Of a stretch of 64,000 nucleotides of DNA, positions 44,273 to 53,420 are shown piece after piece. Both the position numbers and the translations under genes were made by a program. The notes under the pieces were generated by a model. The model had not been told where the DNA came from. It ran no database searches and worked only from the letters and a program-made list of their open reading frames with translations. Origin of the DNA: Spirochaetota bacterium. Lineage in GTDB: Bacteria; Spirochaetota; UBA4802; JAKQUI01. The stretch's first letter is position 1. Every line of letters starts with the position of its first letter. The DNA is taken from the NCBI GenBank assembly GCA_029562645.1, contig JAKQUI010000048.1:1-64000 (forward strand). The letters are read 5' to 3'.

Positions 44273-45193
44273 ATGGAACCATTGAACACAATCTCCAGCA
44301 TCGATGTGACGGCCTACTATCAACAAAGCCCGCGAAAGATGTTCCGGCAGGCGCGCTCTCTCTTCAGGAAAAATCGTATTCACGACGCAATCGCGATTCT
44401 CAAGGCCCTCTTGAAGCAGGGACATGATCCGGTATCGGTCCAGGGTATGATCGCGCAATGTTACGACCGGCTTTCCTTCCTGACGCGCGACATCGAATGT
44501 GAAGACCTTGCGAAACTCACGTATGAAAAGCTCCTGGGGATGGACCTGAAACGTCGCCAGAAAAGACGGATTCAAAAGGAATACGACAGATTCATCAACC
44601 GTATCTACGAACTGGGAGAGCCCGATTACAAGGCATTCATGAAGGCGCGGCAGCTCAGAAACCGTGAGATCAAAACGCCCAAAGCGTGGATGATGCTCGG
44701 ATCGAACTTCAACATACGAAAGGACGTCGATTTCGTCATCAACGCCTATAAAAATGCGCTTGAGCTCGATCCTAAGTATATCCTCGCTCTTTACAAGACA
44801 GGGTACGTGCTTCAATACAACAAGCAGGACGCCGATGCGGCGCTCCCCTACTACGTTCGCGTCATCAAGACCGATCCCGAGTCGGACGAGAATGAGTCTC
44901 TAACGACGAACGCCCGATGTATTCTCGACGCCTGCAATCAGCTGGGGAAGCTGTACTATGCCCGCGGAGAGTACCGGAAGGTCGTCGCCGTGTTCAATCA
45001 CGCTTTGAAGACGCAGGCTGCGTACCTTCCGCAGGGCGTCCTCTTGTCGATACGCGAGCTCATCTATCTTACCGACCATTCTTCGACGCAGCTCAACCTC
45101 AAGGAGCGGCTCGATGGACATCTCCGCGCACATTTCGACCTCACCCTCACGCTGATGGTGCAGAAATACTGTAAAAACATATCGGTCGCTTGA
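44273..45193 (+). CDS. TPR-containing protein
   Basis: A 306-residue protein, counted from ATG 44273 (a GTG at 44258 in the same frame is possible). TPR units include RQARSLFRKNRIHDAIAILK, AWMMLGSNFNIRKDVDFVIN, LALYKTGYVLQYNKQDADAA and QLGKLYYARGEYRKVVAVFN. No signal peptide, so cytoplasmic. The stop codon is 2 bp before the next start, which suggests operon coupling to the NlpC/P60 protein. Confidence 0.75.
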   Translation: MEPLNTISSIDVTAYYQQSPRKMFRQARSLFRKNRIHDAIAILKALLKQGHDPVSVQGMIAQCYDRLSFLTRDIECEDLAKLTYEKLLGMDLKRRQKRRIQKEYDRFINRIYELGEPDYKAFMKARQLRNREIKTPKAWMMLGSNFNIRKDVDFVINAYKNALELDPKYILALYKTGYVLQYNKQDADAALPYYVRVIKTDPESDENESLTTNARCILDACNQLGKLYYARGEYRKVVAVFNHALKTQAAYLPQGVLLSIRELIYLTDHSSTQLNLKERLDGHLRAHFDLTLTLMVQKYCKNISVA

Positions 45194-45195
45194 GC

Positions 45196-46524
45196 ATGAG
45201 CGTCATGATCCCCAAGGTACCGCTCACGTTCGGTCTGCTGCTGGCGCTCGCACTCTCGGTGTCGCACGCGCAAGACACTGCGTCGGTCGAAGAAAACATC
45301 GGGCGAATCGATTCTGTCCTCAAGAGCGACTACAATGCCCAGCAGCGAATTCTGATTAAAAACCATGTGAAGCAGCGCCTCGGTTTTCGCGCCGCAGATC
45401 CCCGCGTCGTGGCCATTACCACGCAGCTTATTCCGTGGGCGGTCATGGAGCGGCTTGACGCCGAGGAGGCGGCGCGGTTCATCGTTGCGTTCGAGGGCGC
45501 GATCTCAGCGGGGATCGAGTTTACGAGCGCAGAGGATCTGATTCCCGCCCTATCACGCCGAAAACCCGCGACCGACGATTTCATCCTGTACTCGCTGTAT
45601 AATCGGGAAACCACACGTGCCGGGGTGCCGGAACACGTCCGGGCCGCATTCCTGACCCGCGCGCTCGATGCTGGTTTCGACGCTCTTTCGATTCTCGCCG
45701 GAGGTCGCGGTCTCATTTGCGCGCGTCTGATTTCCGCAAACACCGGGGACGTCTCCCAACGGCTGTTGCGCTCGATTCCCCGCGCCGGCGCAAAAGTGCC
45801 ACCGGGCGGTTTTTCCCGTATCATTTTCACCGCCTTGCATGCTGATGTTTCGAAAGTTACCTATGAACGCATCAATGAAATATTGGAAAACCTGGTAACG
45901 ATACAGCGTATCCATGTGGGGCAATCGAGGGCGCGATCAGACCTGCAGCGCATCGTCACTACGGCGCAAAAAATCGATTCACGTATCCGTTCGCTTTCTC
46001 GCAGTGATGAACATCGTGACGGTCCGATTGAGCCCGACACGCCGTATCATCATGATGAGGAAACGCCCCCCGAAAAGCTCCGACCCGAGGAGCCGGCAAT
46101 CGACCGATGGAAACGGCTTCGTATTGATTCACTACAATCCGCGATCAAGCCATGGATCGGCGTTCCGTACAAATGGGGAGGCCTTTCGAAAAGCGGAATC
46201 GATTGCTCGGGGTTTACCCGGATGGTGTTGACCGATCGTTTGATCGGTGTGCCGCCGAAATTGGTGCCGCGATCATCGTTGGGACAGCATCGGATACAGG
46301 CCGGAACCGCGCTGTCGTCGACCACGGCGTATCGCGCAGGCGACCTGCTGTTCTTCTCGGCGTCACCGGACCGCAAGAAGATCACGCATGTCGGTTTGGC
46401 GGTTTCACGGGAGCGGTTCTATCATGCCAGCTCGAAAGGCGTTATTGCCGACGACATCGACGGAAAGCACTGGAAGCCCAGACGGATTGGCGGAAGGCGG
46501 TTGTTTACTGATGTGGTGCGTTAA
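45196..46524 (+). CDS. Secreted NlpC/P60 peptidoglycan endopeptidase
   Basis: Starts at ATG 45196. A 442-residue protein with a signal peptide (LTFGLLLALALSVSHAQ), a long helical N-terminal region, a Pro/Glu/Asp-rich linker (residues 275-305) and a C-terminal NlpC/P60 domain. Catalytic Cys is in YKWGGLSKSGIDCSGFTRMV and His in ITHVGLAVSRERFYHAS. It would cleave peptide stems of peptidoglycan in the periplasm, fitting the class A PBP encoded downstream. Confidence 0.9.
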   Translation: MSVMIPKVPLTFGLLLALALSVSHAQDTASVEENIGRIDSVLKSDYNAQQRILIKNHVKQRLGFRAADPRVVAITTQLIPWAVMERLDAEEAARFIVAFEGAISAGIEFTSAEDLIPALSRRKPATDDFILYSLYNRETTRAGVPEHVRAAFLTRALDAGFDALSILAGGRGLICARLISANTGDVSQRLLRSIPRAGAKVPPGGFSRIIFTALHADVSKVTYERINEILENLVTIQRIHVGQSRARSDLQRIVTTAQKIDSRIRSLSRSDEHRDGPIEPDTPYHHDEETPPEKLRPEEPAIDRWKRLRIDSLQSAIKPWIGVPYKWGGLSKSGIDCSGFTRMVLTDRLIGVPPKLVPRSSLGQHRIQAGTALSSTTAYRAGDLLFFSASPDRKKITHVGLAVSRERFYHASSKGVIADDIDGKHWKPRRIGGRRLFTDVVR

Positions 46525-46549
46525 CTGGCGCTTAGAAGAATAGTGAATG

Positions 46550-46622
46550 TGGTCAGGGACGGAATCGAACCGCCGACACGCGGATTTTCAGTCCACTGCT
46601 CTACCGACTGAGCTACCTGACC
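46550..46622 (-). tRNA. tRNA-Phe (anticodon GAA)
   Basis: The reverse complement folds as a tRNA of 73 nt. The acceptor stem is GGTCAGG/CCTGACC, the D arm is GCTCAGTCGGTAGAGC, the anticodon stem GTGGA/TCCGC holds a loop CTGAAAA with anticodon GAA, and the T arm is GGCGGTTCGATTCCGTC. CCA is not encoded after the discriminator A. The gene lies on the opposite strand between two plus-strand genes, and its promoter must fall in the 5' part of the TPR gene at 46632. Confidence 0.95.
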
Positions 46623-46631
46623 GTTAGTCCT

Positions 46632-47576
46632 GTGAAACGAAAAGTCATTAAATTGGTGCCCGTGAAAAAGTCAATAAAATATTCAGCGATTTTCTCACTT
46701 TTGTTATTATCACACATCGTAGCTCATGCCCAAAACGATTGGGAGTACTATTTAAAAAAAGGAACCGTCCAGTACCGAGAACAGATGTTCGGATTCGCGC
46801 TGGAGAACCTGACGCGAGCGCTTACCCTAAACGACACCCTCACGGATGCGGCGAATATGATCGGCGATATTTATGCGCGTCGCCACAAGATCAAAAAGGC
46901 CATTCGCTACTTCAATCGCTCCCTCGAGATAAAACCCGAGCAGGATGATATTCATGTCCGTATCGGCGCGCTGTACGATACGATCGGAAAGTTCGATGAA
47001 TCGCGCTCCCATTATCGGCGGGCGGTCGACATCAATCGGAACAATATGGGGGCCCAGTTCAATCTCATCCGCTCCTACGTCGGTGCGGGCGATCGGACAT
47101 CCGCACGGGCGTCGTTCAATGCGTGCAGCGCGTTGTGCCGCGAGGAGGGTTCTCGCATCATGAACCTCGGGATTGAACTCGAAAAAGCGAAGAAAATGGA
47201 TCGCGCGCTCGCCGCGTATCATCAATCGATGGAGGTATGCCCCACGCTTGCCGATGCGTACTTCGCGGCCGCGGAAGCGTATCGACGGACAAAAAAGATT
47301 TCCAAGGCGGCGGCGATTATCGACCGCTTGTTATCGATCGATCCCGAAAACGAGCGTGCGCTCGTCTACATGGCGCATCTGCTGTTCGATAATCGCGATC
47401 GGGCATTCCGCGCGCGGCATATACGGCACACCATGAAATGCCTCCAGGCGGCGCTTGCGATCAATCCGAAGAGCGTGGCATCCCATCTGCTCCTCTCGGA
47501 TGTATATCGCTTCACGGGAGACTCGCTGAAAGCGGACCAGCACGAGCGGAAGGCGCGCGAACATGACGAATTCTGA
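46632..47576 (+). CDS. Exported TPR protein
   Basis: A 314-residue protein from GTG 46632. A second GTG at 46662 (start MKKSIKYSAIF) gives a cleaner signal peptide (FSLLLLSHIVAHAQN). The mature part is made of TPRs: ALENLTRALTLNDTLTDAAN, KIKKAIRYFNRSLEIKPEQD, KFDESRSHYRRAVDINRNNM, KKMDRALAAYHQSMEVCPTL, KKISKAAAIIDRLLSIDPEN. Probably periplasmic. The 3' end overlaps the PBP gene by 14 bp, indicating translational coupling and a possible role in wall synthesis. Confidence 0.82.
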   Translation: MKRKVIKLVPVKKSIKYSAIFSLLLLSHIVAHAQNDWEYYLKKGTVQYREQMFGFALENLTRALTLNDTLTDAANMIGDIYARRHKIKKAIRYFNRSLEIKPEQDDIHVRIGALYDTIGKFDESRSHYRRAVDINRNNMGAQFNLIRSYVGAGDRTSARASFNACSALCREEGSRIMNLGIELEKAKKMDRALAAYHQSMEVCPTLADAYFAAAEAYRRTKKISKAAAIIDRLLSIDPENERALVYMAHLLFDNRDRAFRARHIRHTMKCLQAALAINPKSVASHLLLSDVYRFTGDSLKADQHERKAREHDEF

Positions 47577-49923
47577 CCGGACAAAAACGGTTATTCGAAC
47601 GGCAATCGCAATTACGATTGGGCTGCTGCTCCTCGCTCCGCTTGGGTATTTTCTTACCGTCTACTTCGTCTCACATGAGGAGATTCGCACCATCAAGCCG
47701 TTCAATCCCGCTCTTTCGACGAAACTATACGATGCCCACGGCGTTCTCATCTCGGAACTCTATGACGAGAAGCGAAGCTATGCCGATTTAAGCGCCATCC
47801 CCTCGGTGGTGCGGGCAGCATTTTTAAGCGCCGAAGATCGCGGTTTTTATCGCCATCGAGGAATCGATCCATTGAGCGTGCTCCGTGCGCTAGTCGTCGA
47901 CATCGCCGCCGGGGAAATCCGCCAGGGAGGGTCCACGATAACACAACAGCTCGTGAAGCAGCTGTATACCGGACGCGAACGAACCATCAGGCGTAAAATA
48001 CTTGAATTGCTGCTCGCCGGGGAGATAGAAAAAAAATTCACCAAGGACCGGATCCTTGAGATGTATTTGAATCAGGTGTACTTCGGGCATGGCGTCTACG
48101 GGGTACAGTCGGCGGCGCGCTTTTACTTCGATAAAGACGCCCGCGCCCTCACCCCGATCGAGGCCGCGGTTCTGGCCTCCATCCCGGCGGCGCCGCGACG
48201 GTTCTCGCCGCTGGTCAATCCACGCAACGTCTATGAGAAGAGCAAGGGGATTCTCTATACGATGATCCAGGACGGCCACGTTGAAAAATCTACGGTCAAT
48301 CGCGATTTCGACGGTTTTTGGGCCACATTTCTCGCCTCATTGCGTCTTCAATCTCCGACGGCAAGCGTTCGTCAACGCGGTTCAGATCGCGCGCCGCAGG
48401 TGACCGAGCATGTCAGGCGACTGCTCGTCGCGCAGTACGGTGAGGAGACCGTATACCGCGGCGGTCTTTCTGTCTACACGACCTTTGATCTCAATGCGCA
48501 GGATATCGCCCAGCGAACATTGTCCGAAGGTGTCGAACGACAGCGAACAATCGCGGCTCGGGTAAACGCATGGAAACTCGCAAAACTTGAAAAGGAACAG
48601 ATCGCCAAGCGTACGAAAGCGGCGGGGAATGCACACGCCGCAATCAACGCGGTCCGTCGGGACCTTTCGGACACCATCATCCTCCTGTCGGATGTGCTGG
48701 GCGTTTCGTCCATTGCGCAGGTCGCGGAAGATGACAGTTCGCACAATGAAGAATTCATTCGATCGTCACGTGTCGAAGGCGCGCTCATTTCAATCGATCC
48801 AAGAACCGGTGCGATTGTCGCCGTTGTCGGTGGGAGCGACACCGATGACGCGAACCAGCTCAACCGCGCCTTTCAATCGCTCCGTCAGCCGGGATCGGCA
48901 TTCAAGCCGTTTGTGTACGGTGCGGGCCTCGAATCAAAAAAAATTACCGCCGCGACATCCTTTTTGGATTCGCCGACCGCCTTCGAGGGCGTTCGAAAGA
49001 GCTGGACCCCGACAAACTACAATAAATCCTATAGCGGCAAAGTACTCGTGCGAAAGGCGCTCAGCTCATCGCTGAATGTCGTCTCGGTCCTGGCATACGA
49101 TGAGATCGGCGGTGATCGCATCGCGAAATTTTCCGGTCACCTGATGGGACTCCCCGACAATCGGTTCGATGTAAATCCGACGCTCGCGCTCGGAACCACC
49201 GAGGTGTCTCCATACGAGATAGCGCTCGGATTCGCCGTGTTCGCAAATGGCGGGAAATCGGTGCGTCCGTACTGTATCCGTTATATACTCGACCGGCACG
49301 GAAAACGCATCAATGATACGGAAGCCGAAATCGAAAAAATTCATAAAAAACAGCTTGTACATCCGGGCGTTTCATATATCCTCACCGACCTTCTCCGCAG
49401 TGTCGTCGATTCCGGGACCGGTCATGGGCCGATTCGACGCGCCGCCGGATTTCGTCTCCCGGCCGCAGGAAAAACCGGAACCAACTCCGACTTCAAGGAC
49501 GCGTGGTTCGTCGGATATACCGCGGACATGGTAACGGCGGTTTGGGTCGGATGCGATTCGCCGAAGTTCACCCTTGGCCACGGACAGAGCGGCGCCGTTG
49601 CCGCGGCCCCGATTTGGGGATCGTACATGAAGTCGATCTATGCGACACGAAAACCAGCGCCCTTCCCGCGTCGCCCGAAGGGCATAACATATTGCACCGT
49701 ATGCACGAAGACGGGAATGCTCCCGGTCCCCGGATGCGCGAGCCGCACGGAGATTTTTCTTGAGGGTACGCAGCCAACGGACTCATGCTCACTCGAGCAC
49801 GATGATCCCGATAGCGTATTCGAACTGGCGCGCAAACGAAAGGCGCGAATGATTGAACGTGAAACGGGAAAGAACAGCCGTGAGGACATAGAATCCCTGA
49901 ACCTTGAGATGCTGGACGACTAA
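47563..49923 (+). CDS. Class A penicillin-binding protein (PBP1A type)
   Basis: A 786-residue bifunctional enzyme. An N-terminal membrane anchor (TAIAITIGLLLLAPLGYFLT) precedes the GT51 glycosyltransferase (LSAEDRGFYRHRGIDPLSVL, QGGSTITQQLVKQLYTGRER). The transpeptidase has SxxK in QPGSAFKPFVYGAGL, SxN in SSSLNVVSVL and KTG in AAGKTGTNSDFKDAWFVGYT. It polymerises and crosslinks peptidoglycan. The C-terminal CTVCTKTG and CASRTE cysteines are a common tail in this family. It is flanked by the exported TPR gene and a zinc-ribbon membrane protein. Confidence 0.95.
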   Translation: MTNSDRTKTVIRTAIAITIGLLLLAPLGYFLTVYFVSHEEIRTIKPFNPALSTKLYDAHGVLISELYDEKRSYADLSAIPSVVRAAFLSAEDRGFYRHRGIDPLSVLRALVVDIAAGEIRQGGSTITQQLVKQLYTGRERTIRRKILELLLAGEIEKKFTKDRILEMYLNQVYFGHGVYGVQSAARFYFDKDARALTPIEAAVLASIPAAPRRFSPLVNPRNVYEKSKGILYTMIQDGHVEKSTVNRDFDGFWATFLASLRLQSPTASVRQRGSDRAPQVTEHVRRLLVAQYGEETVYRGGLSVYTTFDLNAQDIAQRTLSEGVERQRTIAARVNAWKLAKLEKEQIAKRTKAAGNAHAAINAVRRDLSDTIILLSDVLGVSSIAQVAEDDSSHNEEFIRSSRVEGALISIDPRTGAIVAVVGGSDTDDANQLNRAFQSLRQPGSAFKPFVYGAGLESKKITAATSFLDSPTAFEGVRKSWTPTNYNKSYSGKVLVRKALSSSLNVVSVLAYDEIGGDRIAKFSGHLMGLPDNRFDVNPTLALGTTEVSPYEIALGFAVFANGGKSVRPYCIRYILDRHGKRINDTEAEIEKIHKKQLVHPGVSYILTDLLRSVVDSGTGHGPIRRAAGFRLPAAGKTGTNSDFKDAWFVGYTADMVTAVWVGCDSPKFTLGHGQSGAVAAAPIWGSYMKSIYATRKPAPFPRRPKGITYCTVCTKTGMLPVPGCASRTEIFLEGTQPTDSCSLEHDDPDSVFELARKRKARMIERETGKNSREDIESLNLEMLDD

Positions 49924-49925
49924 GT

Positions 49926-51407
49926 ATGCAGATAACCTGTTCAACATGCGATTCCCAGTATACGCTCACCGATGCGCAGGTGAGCGGATTGCGTCATTCG
50001 ATCTTCCAGTGCAGAAGCTGCGGGAAGTATATTAAAATCGCATTTTGCCAGCATTGCAATTGTCTGTACTCGATTACGTTTACCACGGCTTCCAGCCCGC
50101 AGTATCGCCTTACCTGCAGGAGATGCGGGAAACAATTCGTTGTCAATTTCCCGACCGTCGCGCCCGTGGCGGTTGATGCCACGACGCAGCGAGCACAAGC
50201 TCCAGCAACACGACCGAAGAAAAATGATGGGACCATTGCGCAAAAAATAGGTCGGTTGGTGACCGTTGTATCCATTTTTCGAAAAAAGCCGGCCGATCCA
50301 TCGGAAAAAACCGCGAAGAGGCGTGTCGATACACCGGTTTCTCGCAACACGGAACCGGTATTCTCTGTGGACACGTTCCGTGATTTCACCCTACGCGAGA
50401 TATTTACCGTCTGCGCGTCTTCTTTTACGCTTCCAAAAATAGGGGCTGGTGTAATCGGGACTGTCCTCCTTGCATTGCTGCTCATTGTCTATGCGCGCAT
50501 CGATACGCTTGTCGTAATGCATGTGGTGCCGAAAACCCATGCGTCGATTCGCGGAGTCCTCCAGTTGGTCCCGATTCTGATCGTTTTCGTCGCCTATGTC
50601 ACCATCGCCGCGGTCATTTCGCGGATCACCATCAAGGACCTCTTCCGGCAGAACTATGCCGACGCGGGGTCATTGCCGCGATTTATCATTCGAGCCCTTC
50701 CGTCGATTTGCATCACCAATGTCCTGGTGCTGTTTTCCGCAGGCGCCCTCTTCATCGTGTTCGGGCATATTCCGCTGATCGGCCCGTTTTTCTACTCGCT
50801 GATATTCCTGCCCGTATACCTGCTGTCGCTAGGCATCATCATTGTCGCGATTATCGGATTCTGGTTTTACCCGCCGCTTGTCGCATATCGGAAGTCCGGA
50901 ATAGCGGAAAACGCGATCAACCTGTTCCATTTCATCCGTCGTCATAATTTCAATTTGCTTTTTTATATTCCCATACTCTCATTTACCGGATTGCTGGTCG
51001 TCGGCGTCCTGTACTACGTTCATGTGGGCGCATTTTCCCTGACCGCGTTTCTTACCGAATCGATCATTCCTCATGAAGGCGCAGCCGTATTTTCCGCCAT
51101 TCCGTCGGACCTCTTGCGCGTATTCGACATTTCAATAACCGGACGCGGTCAGGGCCTTCTGCGATCGTTCCACTCTAACGCTGGGGCTGTCCATCAGATT
51201 GCAGGCCTCTTCGTCGGGATCGGTCTTTTTTCACTTTCGTTGGTTTTGTACGCCATGTTCATGTCAATTACGGCAACGCTCTCGACCCATGTCTTCATCA
51301 TGCTTGAGCGTGGGAGGGACTTCGAAGATTGGAAAAAGGCGGTGGTGCTGATTACGCTCGTGCTGCTTCTCGCCGGGTGCTACCTCGTCAAGCGATTATT
51401 GTCCTGA
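49926..51407 (+). CDS. Zinc-ribbon polytopic membrane protein
   Basis: A 493-residue protein starting 2 bp after the PBP stop. The first 75 residues hold three CxxC pairs: MQITCSTCDSQYTLTDAQ (MJ0042-type zinc ribbon), CRSCGKYIKIAFCQHC and CRRCGKQF. A Pro/Lys/Thr-rich linker follows, then about six membrane segments (VIGTVLLALLLIVYARID, LVPILIVFVAYVTIAAVI, FYSLIFLPVYLLSLGIIIVA). The role is unknown. Similar zinc-ribbon/TM proteins occur in several deltaproteobacterial and spirochaete genomes. The 3' end overlaps the convergent RmlD-like gene by 12 bp. Confidence 0.72.
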   Translation: MQITCSTCDSQYTLTDAQVSGLRHSIFQCRSCGKYIKIAFCQHCNCLYSITFTTASSPQYRLTCRRCGKQFVVNFPTVAPVAVDATTQRAQAPATRPKKNDGTIAQKIGRLVTVVSIFRKKPADPSEKTAKRRVDTPVSRNTEPVFSVDTFRDFTLREIFTVCASSFTLPKIGAGVIGTVLLALLLIVYARIDTLVVMHVVPKTHASIRGVLQLVPILIVFVAYVTIAAVISRITIKDLFRQNYADAGSLPRFIIRALPSICITNVLVLFSAGALFIVFGHIPLIGPFFYSLIFLPVYLLSLGIIIVAIIGFWFYPPLVAYRKSGIAENAINLFHFIRRHNFNLLFYIPILSFTGLLVVGVLYYVHVGAFSLTAFLTESIIPHEGAAVFSAIPSDLLRVFDISITGRGQGLLRSFHSNAGAVHQIAGLFVGIGLFSLSLVLYAMFMSITATLSTHVFIMLERGRDFEDWKKAVVLITLVLLLAGCYLVKRLLS

Positions 51408-52259
51408 CGCGATTATCGCCTCTACGCATTCTCGAAGCGCCTCTTGCCAGGGACGAGGATTGCATGAAGCGACACGGGACAAGAGCGAAATGTCCAGAAC
51501 GGCCGATAGCGGGAAATCATACGGCGTGACAAACTCAACGGCATCGATCTCGTCGATCATCGACGTTGCATCGACGCCACGTAGGTCGGAAACGCGTCCG
51601 GCGGCTCTCTCGATGACCGATCGCATGGTGTCGCTTCCCGCGCATGATACATTCACGATTCCATGATGGTCCTTCAACAAGAGCCCAACCAGCGCGTTTG
51701 CGCAATCAGAGAGGGATGTCGGCGAAACATGCCAGTCACGGACGACGGTTACCCTTTTTCCGGCACACAGGCTGCGCACGGCGCCGCCGATGAACCATGC
51801 ATCCGGATGGCATAGCTCGGCGATGCGAACGATTAGCGAATTCGCCGATGCAGCGCGAATATGCGATTCCCCAAGCGCGAGCGAATCTCCGAAGGTGGAG
51901 ATCGGGTGCGGTTCGTCATCGTCACGATGCGCCGACTGCGACGGGGAACCGAAGACATGCGAGGAGCTGAACGCGACGAAGCCGACACCGGCATCGCTGC
52001 ATGTTGCGGCGAGCGCGGCGGGAAGGCGCGCGTTGAAGTAATAGGCTCGCTCAGGGTCGTATGCGCACGCAACCGGATCGAATGACGGCGTGCAATACAC
52101 AAATGCGCGCGGACGTACCTTGTCGACAAGAGAGCGGACAAATGAAGGATCGCTCACCGAGCCGCGATCATCATCGAATGAATAAACCTGGAAATTGTTT
52201 CTGAGTATCGGCGCGATCGATGCGCCAAGAAGCGTCGAGTCGCCTGAGAGGATCACCAT
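51396..52259 (-). CDS. RmlD-like NAD(P)-dependent reductase homologue with altered catalytic site
   Basis: A 287-residue protein aligned with dTDP-4-dehydrorhamnose reductases: a short Rossmann start (MVILSGDSTLLGASIAPILR), RPRAFVYCTPSFDPVACAYD, AFSSSHVFGSPSQ, then the site where YGxxKxxGE is expected, read here as TFGDSLALGE. Both the catalytic Tyr (now Phe) and Lys (now Leu) are lost, and the GxxGxxG loop is degenerate. It might bind a nucleotide without catalysis. It follows fdhE by 6 bp in a tatA-fdhE operon. Confidence 0.7.
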   Translation of the reverse strand: MVILSGDSTLLGASIAPILRNNFQVYSFDDDRGSVSDPSFVRSLVDKVRPRAFVYCTPSFDPVACAYDPERAYYFNARLPAALAATCSDAGVGFVAFSSSHVFGSPSQSAHRDDDEPHPISTFGDSLALGESHIRAASANSLIVRIAELCHPDAWFIGGAVRSLCAGKRVTVVRDWHVSPTSLSDCANALVGLLLKDHHGIVNVSCAGSDTMRSVIERAAGRVSDLRGVDATSMIDEIDAVEFVTPYDFPLSAVLDISLLSRVASCNPRPWQEALRECVEAIIASGQ

Positions 52260-52265
52260 GGTCGG

Positions 52266-53108
52266 TCAGGGGCGCGAATACCCGCGGTGGATGGCCGCAT
52301 GGTCGAGATTGGCCGTCATGAGATTGTCGATGACGACATCGCGCATGAGCGGATCGTCGAACTTTGCGATAAGGACCGTTTTGATGTATCCATGGCAGTG
52401 GTCGCAGTACGAGATGCGATAGTCCGATTCACGCCCGTCCAGCTCGAAATAGCCGAGATCGTCGATATTCTCATTGCCGCATACGGCACATGCGACCCGT
52501 TTGACCTGCCAGATGAGATCGCACCGTGAGCAGTGCAGATACCGGGTGCCGGCGTCTTGGTGTATAAGCGCCATGTCGGCAAGCGATCCGCAGAAGGGGC
52601 ACCGATACCGCTCCAGGGTCTGTGTCTCGATAGTTCCCCGGTATTGTTGACGGGCGAATGCGTAACACGGTGAAATCGCATACGTCAAAAGAAACACGAG
52701 CTCTTCGGCGCCAACGCGATACCGGGCTGCCAGGGATTCAATCTGGTTCATCGATTGCGACGCGAACGAGCCGACGAGCTCGGAAAGGGCTTCACGATCG
52801 AACGCGGTCGACTCGATGACGGGAGTGAAATCTATACCCGGGTGCTGCGCACGTATTATTTCGGCAATGCGTTTGAGGCTGTCGATGACGCATAATGCAA
52901 GTGCGTCATGTGCGCGAAGGTCCGGCAGCGAATAAATCGGATCACCCGATTCGGAAAATGTCGGGGCGTATCCGGATCCCTTGAGCGCGGTGCGCATCTC
53001 GTCCTGCGCATCGAAAATCGATGAATACGTGCGCGTAAACGATTCTGTCAGAAATTCTTCCGACGCGGCGCGTACGGCCTCGTCGAAACACTGCTTTCGA
53101 GAGGCCAT
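52266..53108 (-). CDS. fdhE: FdhE-like formate dehydrogenase accessory protein
   Basis: A 280-residue protein. The helical N-terminal half is followed by a rubredoxin-like part with four Cys pairs: YRCPFCGSLAD, YLHCSRCDLIWQ, ACAVCGNENI and SYCDHCHGYIKTV. This is the FdhE arrangement. FdhE binds formate dehydrogenase catalytic subunits and is needed for their maturation before Tat export. Its ATG overlaps the tatA stop by 1 bp (TAATG), so the two are coupled. The formate dehydrogenase itself is not in the window. Confidence 0.85.
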   Translation of the reverse strand: MASRKQCFDEAVRAASEEFLTESFTRTYSSIFDAQDEMRTALKGSGYAPTFSESGDPIYSLPDLRAHDALALCVIDSLKRIAEIIRAQHPGIDFTPVIESTAFDREALSELVGSFASQSMNQIESLAARYRVGAEELVFLLTYAISPCYAFARQQYRGTIETQTLERYRCPFCGSLADMALIHQDAGTRYLHCSRCDLIWQVKRVACAVCGNENIDDLGYFELDGRESDYRISYCDHCHGYIKTVLIAKFDDPLMRDVVIDNLMTANLDHAAIHRGYSRP

Positions 53109-53323
53109 TAACTCTTGGCGCTATTGTCGTTGGAGTTGTTATTCGAGGATGCGGTGGTGTCGTTTTTTTGAGAACGGGAATCGTCTTCACCGCTTACCGA
53201 TTTCTTGAATTCCCGAATGCCGCTTCCGATGTCTTTCGCGAGCTTTGGGATTTTGCCTGCGCCGAAAACGAGCAGGACGATAAGAAAAATGATAACGAGT
53301 TCCCACATTCCTGGCATGCCCAT
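53108..53323 (-). CDS. tatA: Sec-independent protein translocase TatA/E
   Basis: A 71-residue protein with the standard TatA layout: one N-terminal membrane helix (WELVIIFLIVLLVFGAGKIP), the hinge FGxxKxP, an amphipathic helix (KLAKDIGSGIREFKKSVSGE) and a polar tail rich in S, N and D. It forms the pore of the Tat pathway, which exports folded redox enzymes. It is the first gene of a tatA-fdhE-(RmlD-like) operon, a context pointing to export of a formate dehydrogenase. Confidence 0.93.
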   Translation of the reverse strand: MGMPGMWELVIIFLIVLLVFGAGKIPKLAKDIGSGIREFKKSVSGEDDSRSQKNDTTASSNNNSNDNSAKS

Positions 53324-53420
53324 AGTGTGCCTCCTGAAATATCTGTGCTCAGAGTGGGCATGCCTCGATTTTTGTCAAATAAATTCGATCAATAAATGGC
53401 GCGGTGGGCGAAAAAAGGGG

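Noticed and set aside
43519-44301. Minus-strand frame of 260 codons over the GNAT gene
   Set aside because: The plus-strand GNAT has a strong ribosome binding site and family motifs, and the minus frame has neither.
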